From positions 955,817-1,019,816 of the forward strand of contig NZ_STGH01000002.1 in NCBI RefSeq assembly GCF_005222785.1: a DNA stretch of 64,000 nt, written 5' to 3'. This document shows, in pieces, positions 62,527 to 64,000 of this stretch. Positions within the stretch are counted from its first letter, which is position 1. Each line of letters begins with the position of its first letter. Both the position numbers and the translations under genes were made by a program. Source of the stretch: Rhodobacter sp. SY28-1 (lineage in GTDB: Bacteria; Pseudomonadota; Alphaproteobacteria; Rhodobacterales; Rhodobacteraceae). The notes beneath the pieces are model-generated. The model worked only from the letters and a program-made list of their open reading frames with translations. It did no database searches and was not told the origin of the DNA.

Positions 62527-62700
62527 CTATTGGCTTGATTTGATTGCATCTCTGAGCAAGTCGGCATCACGCCACAGCTTTCCGGCAGCTGTTCTGCCTT
62601 TGGCAAAGAGCTCAACTATGCTGCCGCGCCCGTACAATCGCTGACCTGGCCTGCGGGCATAAGGAAGCGGGACTGGACTTGTCCGGAAGACGTGGAGAAC
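62527..62700 (-). pseudogene. Possible truncated protein C-terminus of unknown family
   Basis: A minus-strand frame ends with the peptide GRGSIVELFAKGRTAAGKLW and a further 16 residues to a stop at 62527. It has coding-like composition for about 55 residues, then breaks up upstream in the IS debris. No start codon or ribosome site is attached. It may be the tail of a gene cut by an insertion sequence. Weak support. Confidence 0.25.
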
Positions 62701-62771
62701 GCCATCTGAGAAGCGAGGAGATGTTCTTTGGGAAACGGGAACAGATCGTGGCTGGCCACTCGGCGTGAGCG

Positions 62772-62854
62772 GTGCGGCTGGCGCGGACCAGCGTCCGGAC
62801 GCGGCCGACCTGGGCATCGGCTTATCGACGCTGACGCGGTGGCTGGTCAAATAG
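62772..62854 (+). pseudogene. IS3-family OrfA remnant (frameshifted)
   Basis: One plus-strand frame reads AVRLARTSVRTR and, after a frameshift, another reads ADLGIGLSTLTRWLVK before a stop at 62852-62854. Both halves match the helix-turn-helix region of IS3-family OrfA proteins (EAVRLV-TSG-TR-ADLGIGLSTLTRWL). No intact start or following OrfB is present on this strand. It is oriented opposite to the other IS fragments to its right, so it comes from a different insertion or a rearranged piece. Confidence 0.6.
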
Positions 62855-62899
62855 TGGGAAGCCAGCGAGCCGAGCAGAGCTACGGTTGCTGTGCTCCCC

Positions 62900-63092
62900 T
62901 CACTCATCCACCTGGAACCAGAGTCGATGTTTGGACTTGGCGCGGTTGCGCTCTGGGAGCAACGGGCGAGCGGAGGAGCGTTCCGTCCCGAGATGTCGGT
63001 CGCCCATTGCGGTGAGTTTTGCGGCGTCGGCTTTGGGTGACAGGTAGCCGAGCGCGGAATGCGGCTTGGTCGCGTTGCAATCAGCGATCCAG
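62900..63092 (-). pseudogene. IS3-family OrfB C-terminal remnant
   Basis: A minus-strand frame reads WIADCNATKPHSALGYLSPK and continues DAAKLTAMGDRHLG, ending at a stop at 62900-62902. The DYNxxRPHSALGYxxP pattern is the end of the integrase core of IS3-family OrfB transposases, here with Y changed to C and R to K. Nothing upstream of W continues the frame because the IS21 end abuts at 63093. It is a decayed fragment. Confidence 0.65.
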
Positions 63093-63145
63093 TGTCAATC
63101 GGCCTGCAAAACTGCCCCCTTTTCGGGGTCCAAAACTGACGTCCC
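63093..63145. mobile_element. IS21-family terminus with repeated transposase-site motifs
   Basis: Starts TGTCAATCGGCCTGCAAAAC and repeats the CAAAACTG motif (63106-63113 and 63131-63138). IS21 elements end in TGT and carry several such subterminal repeats. It directly adjoins the IS3 OrfB fragment on its left and the istB remnant on its right, so it marks the insertion boundary. Confidence 0.6.
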
Positions 63146-63335
63146 TGCGGCGTCGTTGATTGCCCGCGCGATGGACACGAAGCTTCTGGTAGCCAGATCC
63201 TTGACCAGACCTTCGTTGGTTGACGTGCTGGAAAAGTCGAATTCTTCGATGTCCTTTGCCAATGGCTGCTTGGCGATGGTCGACCGCTAGCGGATAGACG
63301 GCACCGGTTTCTCGCCAATCTCGGACTTCCAGTTG
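63095..63335 (-). pseudogene. IS21-family IstB remnant
   Basis: A minus-strand frame reads EIGEKPVPSIR, a stop at 63287-63289, then STIAKQPLAKDIEEFDFSST and NEGLVKDLAT. The IstB family N-terminus has the same order (ExGERQARSI-YQ-TIAKLPLAKDIxxFxFxxTxxNExLVRDLA). The ATP-binding GGTGTGKTHLA segment that should follow is deleted, and the frame runs into the IS21 terminus. The helper ATPase is non-functional. Confidence 0.65.
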
Positions 63336-63700
63336 ACCTTCCAGCCCTCGCGGCGGCGCAGGATATGCAGGCGCCGATACCGAACCGCCACCGCTCGGAG
63401 GACAGCTCGCGCTGGCTCTGTCGCAGGGCCCCCGGTCGTCACCCCTTGTCGAACGATCCCGATAGACCCGCGGATCGATCCCGACGAGGGCACGGGGGCG
63501 CCTTTGGGAAAAACGCTTCTCGGGGATGGCCGAGTTCACCGCAGACCTCCTAGAACTGGGCCTAGGAAGTTTTTTTCCCGTCATCTCGCGCAGCCTCGTT
63601 GACTCCGTGCTCGCGGCAGAGTTCCACCGCGCTCAGTCCGGCCTGCTACTCCTTCGGGATGCCAATGACCTGTTCTTCGCTGCACCTGCTGCGCTTCGTC
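63290..63700 (-). pseudogene. IS3-family (IS407-like) OrfA-OrfB remnant
   Basis: Minus-strand fragments in order: SEEQVIGIPKE, a stop, QAGLSAVELCREHGVNEA (OrfA), a deletion, REMTGKKL, then SAIPEKRFSQRRPRALVGID and PRVYRDRSTRGDD (OrfB start), and in a shifted frame YRRLHILRRREGWKVNWK. These match IS407-group OrfA and OrfB with several frameshifts and internal deletion. The 3' part is cut off where the istB fragment begins. A likely IS end lies near 63727-63765 where the sequence in minus orientation reads CTCCGCTGAAACCTCCCCAC. Confidence 0.68.
63549..63576 (-). other. IS3-type programmed frameshift signal, decayed element
   Basis: On the minus strand a seven-A run at 63570-63576 (GGGAAAAAAACTTCC) sits where OrfA and OrfB join (GKK codons). 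Immediately 3' a CCTAG/CTAGG stem (63549-63553 with 63562-63566) can form. A slippery A-run plus a stem is the usual -1 frameshift device of IS3 elements. It is now useless because both frames are broken. Confidence 0.5.
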
Positions 63701-63842
63701 GTCCGTCTCCTCTTTAGAGGAAAAGACTAACCTCGGAGTGGGGAGGTTTCAGCGGAGGAGGTCTTTTTGGAAGGCGGCCAGGCAGTTGTGGCCTTGGACG
63801 GGGCACTGACGGCCAGGATTGGCCTGGCGCAGAACGCAGAAC

Positions 63843-63860
63843 GCCCCGCGATTGCGGGGC
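63843..63860. terminator. Hairpin downstream of the tRNA fragment
   Basis: GCCCCGC (63843-63849) and GCGGGGC (63854-63860) pair perfectly around GATT. On the minus strand it lies 21 bp after the CCA of the tRNA-Met fragment, where a tRNA terminator would be, although only a weak U-run follows. Confidence 0.55.
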
Positions 63861-63881
63861 CATTTGGCAGTTCGGTGAAGG

Positions 63882-63930
63882 TGGTTGCGGGGGCAGGATT
63901 TGAACCTGCGGCCTTCAGGTTATGAGCCGA
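63882..63930 (-). tRNA. 3' fragment of an initiator-type tRNA-Met (CAT), probable attachment site
   Basis: Read on the minus strand it contains the anticodon loop CTCATAA, the CCTGAAGG stem side, the T arm GCAGGTTCAAATCCTGC, the acceptor CCCCGCA and a genomic CCA. The sequence upstream (63931-64000) is A/T-rich and has no D-arm or 5' acceptor strand, so it is not a functional tRNA gene. The 3' half with CCA is what tyrosine-recombinase integrases leave as a duplicated att site. The 5' anticodon stem strand (TTCGG) pairs imperfectly, which fits a displaced copy. Confidence 0.75.
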
Positions 63931-64000
63931 ACCCATTGATTTTGCTGACTCTTTTGATTTCAACAACTTGGTGCGCAAGTCTTTGAAAGAGCAAGTTCTT

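Noticed and set aside
62527..63318. A 263-codon minus-strand open frame as a real gene
   Set aside because: Most of it is the wrong frame across IS3 and IS21 fragments, is rich in Ser, Pro and Arg, and has no start signals; only its last 55 or so codons look coding-like.
63882..64000. A complete tRNA gene at the right edge
   Set aside because: The 5' acceptor strand and D arm are missing from the sequence beyond the anticodon region, which is A/T-rich and unrelated.
1..64000. CRISPR arrays, rRNA genes and known riboswitches
   Set aside because: No regularly spaced identical repeats, no rRNA sequence and no riboswitch core I can recognise were found by eye; a covariance-model scan was not possible.

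Overview
The window looks like a chromosomal segment of a high-GC alphaproteobacterium of the Rhodobacteraceae type. This rests on high third-position GC, a GTTC-N7-GTTC SOS box (the alphaproteobacterial LexA site), lineage-typical intergenic palindromes, and the order and style of the housekeeping genes. Every assignment comes from reading the protein and DNA sequence; no database search was possible.

Housekeeping and repair block (1-27.3 kb). It opens with the start of rsmD and continues with a FAD-dependent ferredoxin-type reductase, a peroxiredoxin, ilvD, a zinc-ribbon membrane protein divergent from ftsE-ftsX-plsC, a PNPOx-like flavoprotein, accA with a guanidinium-exporter-type SMR gene, AraC/GyrI and FadR-type regulators, an OmpA-type lipoprotein, an Ada/Ogt repair protein, nth, an adenosine-kinase-like gene, an SOS-box-controlled and C-terminally truncated dnaE2, a NADH-dehydrogenase-SelD fusion facing mnmH, a fasciclin protein, argE and two tandem secreted paralogues.

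First carbohydrate locus (27.4-46.5 kb). It holds a CUT1-type ABC importer, two RbsD/FucU mutarotases, two PfkB kinases, an aldose dehydrogenase of the aldo/keto reductase type, a COG3618 lactonase, an altronate-dehydratase-family enzyme, a xylose-isomerase-like TIM barrel, and a tight operon of BtpA/SgcQ, M42 hydrolase, FGGY kinase, SIS isomerase and creatininase-like proteins. A GntR/FCD regulator is encoded inside the locus. A 12-bp palindrome (CTAACATGTTAG or a close variant) lies in four of its promoter regions, so the locus is probably one regulon for an uncommon sugar.

Efflux pair and second carbohydrate operon (46.7-62.3 kb). An RND adaptor and pump are followed by a nine-gene minus-strand operon: ribose-type ABC importer, SorC regulator, aldo/keto reductase, GlpD-like dehydrogenase, LsrF/DhnA-like class I aldolase, FGGY kinase and GMC oxidoreductase. 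The set suggests a kinase, then dehydrogenase, then aldolase route for a polyol or ketose.

Mobile-element debris (62.5-64 kb). Decayed pieces of IS3-family and IS21-family elements are nested together and end near a 3' fragment of an initiator-type tRNA-Met gene that lacks its 5' half, as expected of an attachment site at the edge of an integrative element.

A further structural theme is a roughly 70-bp imperfect palindrome found four times, each time exactly between the 3' ends of two convergent genes.
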